Shown here piece by piece: positions 1 to 6,292 of a DNA stretch of 7,714 bases. The number at the start of each line of letters is the position of its first letter. The first letter of the stretch is position 1. A model generated the notes under the pieces. That model made no database searches. It was not told the origin of the DNA and worked only from the letters and a program-made list of their open reading frames with translations. Position numbers and translations under genes: made by a program. Source of the DNA: SIG223 sp964442785 (GTDB lineage Bacteria > Bacillota_I > Bacilli_A > RFN20 > DUOF01); the NCBI GenBank assembly GCA_964442785.1, contig CAYTZW010000042.1, forward strand, positions 1 through 7,714. The letters run 5' to 3'.

Positions 1-4
1 TTTT

Positions 5-1015
5 TTAATAATTGTCATCAAAAATATTTTCCCTAGACATTAATTTAATAAGAATATCTTTAGCATCAGCGTTTTCATAAACTATTTCATAAATACCTTC
101 TGCAATAGGCATTTCAACTTTTCTTTCTTTTGCTAATTTATGAAGAATTTTTAAGGTTTGGGTTCCTTCAACCGTAGCTCCTACAAGCTTTATAGCATCT
201 TCATAACTATTTCCTTCACCTAAATATTTACCAAAAGTGAAGTTTCTACTGTGATTTGAATAAGCGGTTACTACTAAATCTCCTAAGCCTGCTAAACCAA
301 ATAAGGCTCTTTCATTATTAGTATAACTTTTGGTAAATCTAATCATTTCTACTAAACCACGAGAAACTAAAGCAGCCTTAGCATTATCTCCTAAACCAAT
401 ACCACTAGCAATACCACTACCAATAGCAAAGACATTTTTTAAAGCAGCAGCAAGTTCAATGTCTTTTTGTTCTTTAGAAACATAGAGTTTGAAATAATTA
501 TTTGAAAATAAATTACGAACATTTTTAGCAATTTCAATATTTTTGCAAGAAACAGTAACGGCAGTTGCCATTCTTCTACTTACTTCTTCAGCGTGGCTAG
601 GACCACTTATAGTTACATTTCCTTCTAAATATTTTTCTTCAAAAATGTCATCTAATATTTCACTTATTGTCATTCCTGTAGCAATTTCAATTCCTTTAGA
701 GCCATTTATAAATATTTTTTTATCTTTTAAAGAAACCTTAGACAATACATTTCTAATTATTTGAGTAGGTAAAGTTATTAAAATATATTTACTATTGTTA
801 ATAGCGTCTTCAAGTGAAGAAGTAGCTTTAACGGAATTGTTAAATTTGACATCTAGTCCTTTTAGATATTTTCCTGTTGAATGTTCTTCATTGATAGCTT
901 TAACTTCTTCTTCGTCTATTGTCCATAATAAAACCTGATGACCATTGTCCATAAGTGTATGAGCTAAAGCAAGACCCCAAGCCCCAGCTCCTAAAACAGA
1001 GATTTTTTCTTCCAT
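5..1015 (-). CDS. gpsA: NAD(P)-dependent glycerol-3-phosphate dehydrogenase
   Basis: The cytosolic enzyme reduces dihydroxyacetone phosphate to sn-glycerol-3-phosphate, the backbone precursor of phospholipids. The 336 residues match the family's usual length of about 330-340. Visible family landmarks are the N-terminal Rossmann glycine motif GAGAWG (9-14), GSKGIE (105-110), SGPSHAEEV (137-145), the expected catalytic lysine K193 in AALKN, GLAGLGDL (240-247) with the conserved Asp246, SRNFTFG (256-262) with Arg257, and VEGTQT (282-287). The start is an ATG with GGAGG at 1022-1026, six bases upstream. A close-to-consensus promoter lies just upstream, so gpsA probably starts its own transcript. 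The TAA stop is four bases from the window edge, so downstream operon partners are not visible. Nothing in it looks broken. Identification is very secure from the motifs; the NADH versus NADPH preference cannot be read from the sequence. Confidence 0.97.
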   Translation of the reverse strand: MEEKISVLGAGAWGLALAHTLMDNGHQVLLWTIDEEEVKAINEEHSTGKYLKGLDVKFNNSVKATSSLEDAINNSKYILITLPTQIIRNVLSKVSLKDKKIFINGSKGIEIATGMTISEILDDIFEEKYLEGNVTISGPSHAEEVSRRMATAVTVSCKNIEIAKNVRNLFSNNYFKLYVSKEQKDIELAAALKNVFAIGSGIASGIGLGDNAKAALVSRGLVEMIRFTKSYTNNERALFGLAGLGDLVVTAYSNHSRNFTFGKYLGEGNSYEDAIKLVGATVEGTQTLKILHKLAKERKVEMPIAEGIYEIVYENADAKDILIKLMSRENIFDDNY

Positions 1016-1036
1016 ACGTTACCTCCAAGCATCATT

Positions 1037-1065
1037 ATTATAACCTAAATAGAATATTGATACAA
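1037..1065 (-). promoter_or_regulatory. sigma-A-type promoter for gpsA
   Basis: Read on the minus strand this is TTGTAT, a 17-base spacer and TATAAT, a good match to the vegetative promoter (perfect -10, optimal spacing). Transcription would begin near 1030 and leave a leader of only about 15 bases, containing the GGAGG site. Its -35 hexamer (1060-1065) overlaps the -35 of the rightward promoter (1057-1062). Pattern match only. Confidence 0.65.
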
Positions 1066-1084
1066 ATATTTAATTGAATAGAAT
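1057..1084 (+). promoter_or_regulatory. promoter for the small-protein gene (possibly also fhs)
   Basis: TTGATA at 1057-1062, a 16-base spacer and TAGAAT at 1079-1084 form a plausible vegetative promoter. The start would fall near 1091, with a leader of about 28 bases before the ATG at 1119. It overlaps the gpsA promoter at the -35 position. No terminator is seen between the next two genes, so its transcript may run on into fhs. Confidence 0.5.
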
Positions 1085-1105
1085 ATTTAAAAAGGAATAT
1101 ATTTT

Positions 1106-1113
1106 AAAAGGGG
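1106..1113 (+). promoter_or_regulatory. ribosome binding site fixing the start at 1119
   Basis: AAAAGGGG lies five bases before the ATG at 1119. An in-frame TTG at 1074 would add 15 residues, but it sits in the promoter, overlapping the -10 region, and has no Shine-Dalgarno sequence, so the ATG is preferred. Confidence 0.6.
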
Positions 1114-1118
1114 TAAAA

Positions 1119-1421
1119 ATGGATAATGAACAATATCAAAAATTTATTAATAGTTTAACTTCTTTTTCGGATTTTCTTTTTCATTTAACTCCTTTTCAAT
1201 TTACAATGTTAGGAATAATTTTAGGAATTATATCTTGTGAAGCTCTAACGGTAAATCAACAAAACTCTTTAGGAAACTTTTTAGAAGAAGTAGGACAAAT
1301 ACTTTTAACATATAACGCTCAAGCAGAAACTATAAATGGTTATCGTAATAGTACTTATCAAGAACAATTAGATGAATTAACTCGAAAAGTTAATCAAATA
1401 TTCCAAAATAATAAAAAATAA
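1119..1421 (+). CDS. small protein of unknown function with one hydrophobic segment
   Basis: I do not recognise a named family, so no function is assigned. The 100-residue product has a polar N-terminus, then a hydrophobic stretch at about 26-44 (from FQFTMLGIIL through GIISCEALTV) that could be one membrane helix or a buried core helix. A glycine/asparagine turn (NSLGNFLEEVGQILLT, 49-64) follows, and then a hydrophilic helical tail (about 78-100) with a spacing compatible with a short coiled coil. It ends in a lysine/asparagine-rich tail. The pattern 'LTPFQF...LGNFLEEVGQ.LLT..AQ' looks like small conserved hypothetical proteins of anaerobic Firmicutes, but that is recollection, not a search. 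It has a good ribosome binding site and its own promoter, and precedes fhs by 50 bases with no visible terminator, so the two may be co-transcribed. It is probably a real gene given its start signals and sensible composition. Confidence 0.75.
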   Translation: MDNEQYQKFINSLTSFSDFLFHLTPFQFTMLGIILGIISCEALTVNQQNSLGNFLEEVGQILLTYNAQAETINGYRNSTYQEQLDELTRKVNQIFQNNKK

Positions 1422-1457
1422 TTAATATAATAAAATCTTTGTGTTAAGATAAGAAGC

Positions 1458-1463
1458 AAGGAG
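1458..1463 (+). promoter_or_regulatory. ribosome binding site fixing the fhs start at 1472
   Basis: AAGGAG lies eight bases before the ATG at 1472. The in-frame GTG at 1463 overlaps this Shine-Dalgarno sequence itself, so it cannot be served by it. The three-residue longer version is therefore rejected. Confidence 0.75.
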
Positions 1464-1471
1464 TGGTATTA

Positions 1472-3124
1472 ATGAAATCAGATATCGAAATAGCAAAAGA
1501 GAGTACAATATTTCCTATAAAAAAGATAGTTTCTAAAAATGAAATAAATGAAGAATATGTTGAATATATTGGAAAATATAAAGCAAAAATAGATTTAGGA
1601 TATTTTAGTGAATTAAAAAACAAAAAAGACGGAAAACTTATTTTAGTAACGGCAATTAATCCTACTAAATCAGGAGAAGGAAAAACAACAATGTCTATTG
1701 CTCTTGCTCAAGGCTTAGCTAAAATAGGAGAAAAAGTAATGTTAGCCTTAAGAGAACCTTCTATGGGCCCTGTTTTTGGTATTAAAGGGGGAGCGACTGG
1801 AGGAGGTTATTCTCAAGTAATTCCTATGGAAGATATCAACTTACACTTTACAGGAGATATGCACGCTATAACGTCTTGTAATAATCTTATATCTTCTGTT
1901 ATCGATAATCATATTTTCCAAGGAAATAAACTTAATATAGATCCTCAAAAAGTAGTTTGGAGAAGATGCTTAGATGTTAATGATAGAGCTTTAAGAGAAG
2001 TAGAAATAGTAATTGATAAAGAAACAAAAAGAAAAGAAAGTTTCAATATTACAGTAGCTAGTGAAGTTATGGCTATATTATGCCTTTCATCATCTTTGAA
2101 AGATTTTAAAGAAAGAATTGGAAAATGTTTAGTAGCCTATACTAAAGATGATAAACCAGTTACCGTTTCTGATTTAGGAATTGAAGGAAGTTGTGCAACT
2201 TTAATGAAAGATGCTCTAAAACCTAATTTAGTTCAAACGATTGAACATATTCCTGCTTTAATTCACGGTGGTCCTTTTGCTAATATTGCTCACGGTTGTA
2301 GTTCTCTTATTGGTACCAAAATGGCTCTAAAACTTTCTGATTGGGTAATTACAGAAGCCGGTTTTGGAGCTGATTTAGGAGCTGAAAAATTTTTAGATAT
2401 TAAATGCCAAATTGGAAATCTAAAACCAAGTGCGGTAGTTATAGTAGCTACGACAAGAGCCTTAAAACTTCACGGAGGAGCTTTAGACTATAAAGTCAAA
2501 GATACCGAAGCATTAATAAAAGGTTTTGCAAACTTAGAAAAGCATATCCAAAATATTCAAAAATATAAATTGCCATTTGTAATTTGTATTAATCATTTTG
2601 AAAATGATGACAAAGAAGAAATAGAACTATTAACTTCTTGGTGTAGTCAAAATAATTATCCTGTTTCTTTCTGTGATGGCTTTTTAAAAGGTGGAAAAGG
2701 TTCTATTGATTTAGCAAATAAAGTAATAGAAATAGCTAATACTAAAAATGACTTTACTCCAATTTATCAAAAAGATGATTTAGTGGAAGCTAAAATATTA
2801 AGAGTATGTAAAGAAATATATGGTGCTAAAAGAGTGATTTATACTGAACAAGCAAAAAAAGATTTGCAAAAAATCTATGACTTAGGATTAGAAAAAAGTA
2901 TGGTGTGTATTGCTAAAACTCAATATTCTTTGTCAGATGACCCTAAATTGATTAATGTTCCTAATGATTTTAATATAACTATTAAAGAATTAAGAATTGC
3001 CAAAGGAGCAGGTTTTGTTGTTGTTATAACAGGCTCAATTCTAACAATGCCAGGGTTACCAAAAGAACCTGCAGCCTTAAAAATTGATGTTGATGAAAAT
3101 GGCAATATCTCAGGTTTGTTTTAA
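1472..3124 (+). CDS. fhs: formate-tetrahydrofolate ligase
   Basis: The enzyme joins formate to tetrahydrofolate using ATP, giving 10-formyl-THF for purine synthesis, initiator-tRNA formylation and other one-carbon reactions in the cytosol. The 550 residues match the usual 555 or so of the bacterial single-domain enzyme. Family landmarks in order are the nucleotide-binding loop GEGKTT (68-73) within TAINPTKSGEGKTT, the long signature beginning REPSMGPVFGIKGGATGGG, then MEDINLHFTGDMHAI, WRRCLDVNDRALR, HGGPFANIAHGCSS, TEAGFGADLGAEKFLDIKC, and near the C-terminus GSILTMPGLPKEPAA. The sequence is complete with no frameshift. The family's usual glycine-alanine-methionine stretch before the 'LLKDA' region reads GSCATLMKDA here, a mild divergence. 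A TATAAT occurs at 1426-1431 without a convincing -35, so either read-through from the small upstream gene or a weak own promoter is possible. Transcription probably ends at the stem-loop at 3128-3161. Confidence 0.97.
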   Translation: MKSDIEIAKESTIFPIKKIVSKNEINEEYVEYIGKYKAKIDLGYFSELKNKKDGKLILVTAINPTKSGEGKTTMSIALAQGLAKIGEKVMLALREPSMGPVFGIKGGATGGGYSQVIPMEDINLHFTGDMHAITSCNNLISSVIDNHIFQGNKLNIDPQKVVWRRCLDVNDRALREVEIVIDKETKRKESFNITVASEVMAILCLSSSLKDFKERIGKCLVAYTKDDKPVTVSDLGIEGSCATLMKDALKPNLVQTIEHIPALIHGGPFANIAHGCSSLIGTKMALKLSDWVITEAGFGADLGAEKFLDIKCQIGNLKPSAVVIVATTRALKLHGGALDYKVKDTEALIKGFANLEKHIQNIQKYKLPFVICINHFENDDKEEIELLTSWCSQNNYPVSFCDGFLKGGKGSIDLANKVIEIANTKNDFTPIYQKDDLVEAKILRVCKEIYGAKRVIYTEQAKKDLQKIYDLGLEKSMVCIAKTQYSLSDDPKLINVPNDFNITIKELRIAKGAGFVVVITGSILTMPGLPKEPAALKIDVDENGNISGLF

Positions 3125-3127
3125 CAA

Positions 3128-3161
3128 AAAAGCAATAGAAAATCAAAATTCTATTGCTTTT
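3128..3161. terminator. bidirectional terminator between fhs and nrdG
   Basis: A perfect 13-base inverted repeat (AAAAGCAATAGAA at 3128-3140 and its complement at 3149-3161) has an 8-base loop. On the plus strand it begins three bases after the fhs stop and is followed by a T-rich run. On the minus strand it is followed by six T residues. Both convergent genes can therefore end here. The 3' arm lies inside the last codons of nrdG, and the nrdG TGA stop (3143-3145) is in the loop. Confidence 0.8.
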
Positions 3162-3640
3162 ATTTCGTTTGTTTTTAGATAATGGGGAACATCTATAATT
3201 CTTTGATTTTGACTTCCTCTGAATTGTAAAGTCAAATCTCGTAGTTTTAAAATAAATGGTCCGTCCACTAAATAATCTATATAATTTAATATTTCTTTGT
3301 AATCAGGATTGCTTTTTCCCATTTCAATAATTCTTTCAAATGTAAAACCAGTGTAGAGCATAACATTTAATCCCATTTTTTTGACTTCCTTAGCAAGTTT
3401 TAAGGATTCTTCCACTTGGAACATAGGATCGCCACCAGATAAGGTAACCCCGTCTAAAAGAGGGTTTTTTGAAATGATAGAAACAATTTCTTCAACGGAC
3501 ATTTCTTGTCCCCCTTCAAAACTATGAGTACCAGGATTATGACAACCAAGACAATTATGTTTACAACCTTGAGTGAAAACAGTAAATCTAAGTCCAGGCC
3601 CGTCTACAATGGAATCATTAACTAAACCACTTATTCTCAT
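3143..3640 (-). CDS. nrdG: anaerobic ribonucleotide reductase activating protein (radical SAM)
   Basis: This iron-sulfur radical-SAM activase cleaves S-adenosylmethionine and abstracts hydrogen from the glycyl-radical site of NrdD, switching the reductase on under anaerobic conditions. The 165 residues fit the small NrdG type. The [4Fe-4S] ligands are the CX3CX2C motif C26, C30 and C33 in GCKHNCLGCHNPGTH. The SAM-contacting glycine motif is SGGDP (68-72), and the C-terminal FRGSQNQRIID is typical of NrdG. Its ATG shares its A with the last base of the nrdD TAA stop (TAATG arrangement), and no strong Shine-Dalgarno sequence precedes it, so translation is probably coupled to nrdD. It ends in TGA inside the terminator loop. 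This end at the family's normal length argues against a UGA=Trp code. Identification is secure from motifs plus the nrdD neighbour. Confidence 0.97.
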   Translation of the reverse strand: MRISGLVNDSIVDGPGLRFTVFTQGCKHNCLGCHNPGTHSFEGGQEMSVEEIVSIISKNPLLDGVTLSGGDPMFQVEESLKLAKEVKKMGLNVMLYTGFTFERIIEMGKSNPDYKEILNYIDYLVDGPFILKLRDLTLQFRGSQNQRIIDVPHYLKTNEIKAIEF

Positions 3641-5955
3641 TATTTATCTTCGCAAGTGTCAACACAACTATGTTTAACTCTTGCTTTTTCTTCTGCTTTC
3701 TTTCCATTATTGAAACGATCTAAAGTACCTACTAGATAACCAGTTATTCTTCTAATTCTTTCAAATTTAATATCATCTTCGTGTCTTCCACAACCTGGGC
3801 AAACATTATCAATAATACCATTGAAACCACAAACAGGATCTCTATCAACAGGGTGATTAACAGCACCATAACCAATGCCATTTTCTTTCATTGCTCTAAC
3901 TACTTTTTCAAAAGCAGATAAGTTTTTAGCAGCATCGCCGTCAAATTCAATATAAGAGATATGACCAGCGTTGGTAAATGCGTGATATGGAGCTTCTTTT
4001 TTAATCTTATCAAAAGCGGATATTTTATAATAAACAGGAACGTGGAAAGAGTTAGTATAGAAATCTCTATCAGTTACACCAGGTATTTCTCCAAAAATCT
4101 TTTTGTCAATTTTAACAAATCTACCAGATAAGCCTTCAGCAGGAGTTGCTAATAAAGAAAAGTTCAATTTGTATTTTTCAGATGCTTGGTCGCATTTTTC
4201 TCTCATCTTACTAATTATTTTAATACCTAATTGTTGGCTTTCTTCACTTTCTCCGTGATGTTTTCCTGTTAAAACTTTTAAAGCTTCAGCAAGTCCAATA
4301 AATCCAATAGATAAGGTTCCGTGTTTAATTACTTCTCTAACACTATCGTCCCATTTTAATTTATCAGAACCAACCCAAACTCCTTGTCCCATTAAGAAAG
4401 GAAAATTATAAACTTTTCTTTGCGATTGAATTTCTAATCTATCAAGTAATTGTTCAATAACCATATCTTCAGTTTTTTCTAATTCTTCAAAGAATAAATC
4501 AACATTTTTAGTTTTTAAAGCTAATCTAGGTAAGTTAATAGAAGTGAAACTTAAATTACCACGACCGTATGTTTTTTCATAAGTTGGATCATAAACATTA
4601 CCCATAACTCTTGTACGACAGCCCATATAAGCTACTTCAGTATTTGGATCACCGTCTTTGTAGTATTGTAAATTGAAAGGTGCGTCCATAAATGAGAAAT
4701 TAGGGAATAATCTTTTAGCAGAAACTTTAATAGACTTTTTAAATAAATCGTAGTTAGGATCTTCAGGATTATAGTTAACTCCTTCTTTAACTTTGAAAAT
4801 CTGAATAGGGAAAATAGGAGTTTCGCCTTTTCCAAGTCCTTCTTCAGTGGTATCAAGTAAACAATCAACAACCATTCTACCTTCTGGAGAAGTATCGGTA
4901 CCATAATTTAAAGAACTAAATGGAACTTGAGCTCCTGCACGAGAGTGCATTGTATTTAAGTTATGTACTAAAGCTTCCATAGCTTGAAAAGTTGCTTTTC
5001 TTGTTTCATTGTATGCATTTTTTAAAGCTTTTGAAGCAATTCTTTTAGCGGTGTTTTCTTCTACATATTGAGAAACAACATTTACTAAACTAGGTTCAAT
5101 AGAGTTATCACCAACTACAAATAATTTTTCATCGATGTCTAAAACTTCTTTCTTTAACTTATCTTCATCAATATCAGTAACAAATGAAGTAAGTTCTACT
5201 ATATGTTTTGCTAAATTTTTACGATAAGTTTTTTTAACTCCAGGAGCCATAGCATAATCAAAGTTAGGAATTGCTTGACCACCGTGCATATCGTTTTGAT
5301 TTGCTTGGATTGCAATACAAGCTAAGGCAGCATAACTTCTAATATCGTTAGGTTCTCTTAAAAATCCGTGTCCTGTTGCAAAACCATTTTTAAATAATTT
5401 CAAAGGATCAATTTGGCAACAAGTTAAGGTCAAAGCATAAAAATCTAAATCGTGAATATGAATATCTCCATTTTTATGAGCTTCTGCAAATTTAGGTTTT
5501 AATAAATGAGAAAGGTAATATGCTTTAGAAGACTCACTTCCATATTTAAGCATTGTTCCCATTGGTGTATCGGCATCAATGTTAGCATTTTCTCTTTTGT
5601 TGTCATTGTTTTTAGAATCTTGGAAAGTTAAATCCGCCATTGTTTGCATTAATTTAGATTTAGTTTCACGTACTTCAGTTCTTTTAGCACGATAGACAAT
5701 ATAAGATTTGGCAATTTCACCATATCCTTTTTCAATTAATGTCATTTCAATAATATCTTGGACATTTTCAACGGTAGGAATATTCTTATTAGAATATTGG
5801 CTGTTTACTTTTTCTAATACTGTTTCTACAACATCATCAATATTTGTTTCAATTTTTAAGCCACAAGACTCTGCCGCTTTAGAAATAGCATTATAGATTT
5901 TTGAGGAATTGAAAATTTCTTTTCTTCCATCTCTTTTAATAATTTTATTAACCAT
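3640..5955 (-). CDS. nrdD: anaerobic (class III) ribonucleoside-triphosphate reductase
   Basis: The enzyme reduces ribonucleoside triphosphates to deoxyribonucleotides without oxygen, using a glycyl radical made by NrdG. The 771 residues begin with an ATP-cone allosteric domain (about 2-92, starting VNKIIKRDGRKEIFN). The catalytic barrel follows, with TLTCCQIDP (176-184), MHSRAGAQVPFSSLNYG (336-352), and MGCRTRV (444-450), whose C446 is the likely thiyl-radical residue. GRGNLSFTSINLPRLAL (464-480) has N467 placed 21 residues after C446, the same spacing as C290 and N311 in phage T4 NrdD; this Asn goes with formate as reductant. Near the C-terminus are zinc-site cysteines C709, C719 and C722, with Asp706 where a fourth Cys is expected, and the glycyl-radical motif RITGY with G739. 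The tail ends in an unusual CVDTC (764-768). The ATG at 5955 has GGGGAGG seven bases upstream; a 42-residue longer reading from 6081 crosses the promoter and is rejected. Confidence 0.97.
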   Translation of the reverse strand: MVNKIIKRDGRKEIFNSSKIYNAISKAAESCGLKIETNIDDVVETVLEKVNSQYSNKNIPTVENVQDIIEMTLIEKGYGEIAKSYIVYRAKRTEVRETKSKLMQTMADLTFQDSKNNDNKRENANIDADTPMGTMLKYGSESSKAYYLSHLLKPKFAEAHKNGDIHIHDLDFYALTLTCCQIDPLKLFKNGFATGHGFLREPNDIRSYAALACIAIQANQNDMHGGQAIPNFDYAMAPGVKKTYRKNLAKHIVELTSFVTDIDEDKLKKEVLDIDEKLFVVGDNSIEPSLVNVVSQYVEENTAKRIASKALKNAYNETRKATFQAMEALVHNLNTMHSRAGAQVPFSSLNYGTDTSPEGRMVVDCLLDTTEEGLGKGETPIFPIQIFKVKEGVNYNPEDPNYDLFKKSIKVSAKRLFPNFSFMDAPFNLQYYKDGDPNTEVAYMGCRTRVMGNVYDPTYEKTYGRGNLSFTSINLPRLALKTKNVDLFFEELEKTEDMVIEQLLDRLEIQSQRKVYNFPFLMGQGVWVGSDKLKWDDSVREVIKHGTLSIGFIGLAEALKVLTGKHHGESEESQQLGIKIISKMREKCDQASEKYKLNFSLLATPAEGLSGRFVKIDKKIFGEIPGVTDRDFYTNSFHVPVYYKISAFDKIKKEAPYHAFTNAGHISYIEFDGDAAKNLSAFEKVVRAMKENGIGYGAVNHPVDRDPVCGFNGIIDNVCPGCGRHEDDIKFERIRRITGYLVGTLDRFNNGKKAEEKARVKHSCVDTCEDK

Positions 5956-5962
5956 AATTTTA

Positions 5963-5969
5963 CCTCCCC
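5963..5969 (-). promoter_or_regulatory. ribosome binding site fixing the nrdD start at 5955
   Basis: Read on the minus strand, GGGGAGG lies seven bases before the ATG at 5953-5955. Directly after it the protein starts with the ATP-cone sequence, where NrdD proteins normally begin, so this start is well supported over the upstream ATG at 6081. Confidence 0.85.
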
Positions 5970-6010
5970 AAATAAAAAATATAGAATAATAATTAATATC
6001 ATTGTAAAAC

Positions 6011-6039
6011 ATTTTAGTCTTAAAATTTGATAGTTTCAA
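6011..6039 (-). promoter_or_regulatory. nrdDG promoter: promoter of the nrdDG operon
   Basis: On the minus strand, TTGAAA (6034-6039), a 17-base spacer and TAAAAT (6011-6016) make a good vegetative promoter. The start would be near 6004, giving a leader of about 50 bases to the nrdD ATG. I looked for paired NrdR boxes (16-bp dyads with a central ATAT, about three helical turns apart) over and around it and found none that convince, so regulation is open. Confidence 0.6.
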
Positions 6040-6045
6040 GGGGGT

Positions 6046-6129
6046 AAAAAAAGTTGAAAATAAAAAAATATACAAAAACATAAGTACTGTATGATTTTAT
6101 GAAGAAAAAAATTTTTTTAAGTTTTTTTT
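6046..6129. other. A/T-tract region, probably curved or nucleoid-protein-binding DNA
   Basis: Between the nrdD promoter and the rightward control signals lie repeated homopolymer tracts: A runs at 6046-6052 and 6062-6068, a block of seven A then seven T at 6105-6118, and eight T at 6122-6129. There is no gene here. Such tracts can bend DNA or act as upstream promoter elements; the tracts are visible, the role is inference. It may also simply reflect very low GC. Confidence 0.35.
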
Positions 6130-6133
6130 GCTC

Positions 6134-6162
6134 TTGAAATTCTTAAAAATATGTGCAATAAT
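6134..6162 (+). promoter_or_regulatory. candidate distal promoter for the membrane-protein gene
   Basis: TTGAAA (6134-6139), a 17-base spacer and an extended -10 reading TGCAATAAT (6154-6162) could start a rightward transcript near 6169. That transcript would carry the dyad at 6206-6237 in its leader of about 124 bases. The -10 lacks the usual first T, so this is tentative. Confidence 0.3.
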
Positions 6163-6205
6163 ATTAGCCACTTTTCCAAGAAATATTAAAAAAAGTTTAA
6201 AAGTT

Positions 6206-6237
6206 TAGTCATCATATTAAAATTAATATGATTACTA
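6206..6237. repeat. 32-bp near-perfect dyad (operator or attenuator candidate)
   Basis: Two 15-base arms separated by AA are complementary at 14 of 15 positions. The inner ten bases of each arm, ATCATATTAA (6211-6220) and its complement (6223-6232), are perfect, then one mismatch (6210/6233), then TAGT pairing with ACTA. The dyad sits just upstream of the likely -35 region of the membrane-protein gene, where an operator for a dimeric regulator would fit. It is also followed, after three bases (6238-6240) and a G, by seven T residues (6242-6248), so as RNA it could act as a rightward terminator or attenuator. The symmetry is seen directly; the role is not known. Confidence 0.75.
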
Positions 6238-6238
6238 C

Positions 6239-6267
6239 TAGTTTTTTTATTATAAATTGTTTATAAT
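6239..6267 (+). promoter_or_regulatory. candidate proximal promoter for the membrane-protein gene
   Basis: A perfect TATAAT at 6262-6267 lies 25 bases before the ATG at 6293. The -35 at the optimal distance (TAGTTT, 6239-6244) is poor, as expected of a promoter that depends on an activator or is weak. The dyad at 6206-6237 abuts it. Confidence 0.4.
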
Positions 6268-6278
6268 GACAAAAATAC

Positions 6279-6283
6279 AGGAG
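6279..6283 (+). promoter_or_regulatory. ribosome binding site fixing the start at 6293
   Basis: AGGAG lies nine bases before the ATG at 6293. The in-frame GTG at 6287 is only three bases from it, too close, so the two-residue longer version is not preferred. Confidence 0.65.
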
Positions 6284-6292
6284 TGAGTGGTA

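Noticed and set aside
543..764. Open frames opposite gpsA, fhs, nrdD and the membrane protein (for example 543-764, 2920-3105, 4632-4904, 5708-5896, 6505-6690)
   Set aside because: They lie wholly inside strongly conserved genes, have no start signals of their own and show no protein-like motifs; they are shadows.
1074..1118. TTG start adding 15 residues to the small protein
   Set aside because: It overlaps the likely -10 element and lacks a Shine-Dalgarno sequence, whereas the ATG at 1119 has AAAAGGGG five bases away.
1463..1471. GTG start three codons upstream of the fhs ATG
   Set aside because: The GTG overlaps the ribosome binding site itself.
3143..3145. UGA as tryptophan (Mycoplasma-type code)
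   Set aside because: TGA ends NrdG at its normal length, inside a terminator loop, and tryptophans in the other proteins are TGG; code 11 explains everything.
5956..6060. NrdR boxes upstream of nrdD
   Set aside because: Looked for paired dyads with a central ATAT and flanking C/G at about 31 bases centre to centre; only partial half-sites such as AAATATAGAA were found.
5956..6081. 42-residue N-terminal extension of NrdD from an upstream ATG at 6081
   Set aside because: It crosses the nrdD promoter and the strong GGGGAGG site, is low-complexity, and NrdD proteins begin at the ATP-cone that follows the ATG at 5955.
6040..6082. Nine-codon leader peptide (TTG start after AGGGGGT, plus strand)
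   Set aside because: Too short and in a low-complexity A-rich stretch upstream of the likely rightward promoters, so it would not be transcribed with the membrane-protein gene.
5956..6292. Riboswitch or T-box in the long divergent region
   Set aside because: No recognisable T-box sequence, cobalamin-type box or other conserved aptamer elements; only the dyad and A/T tracts stand out.
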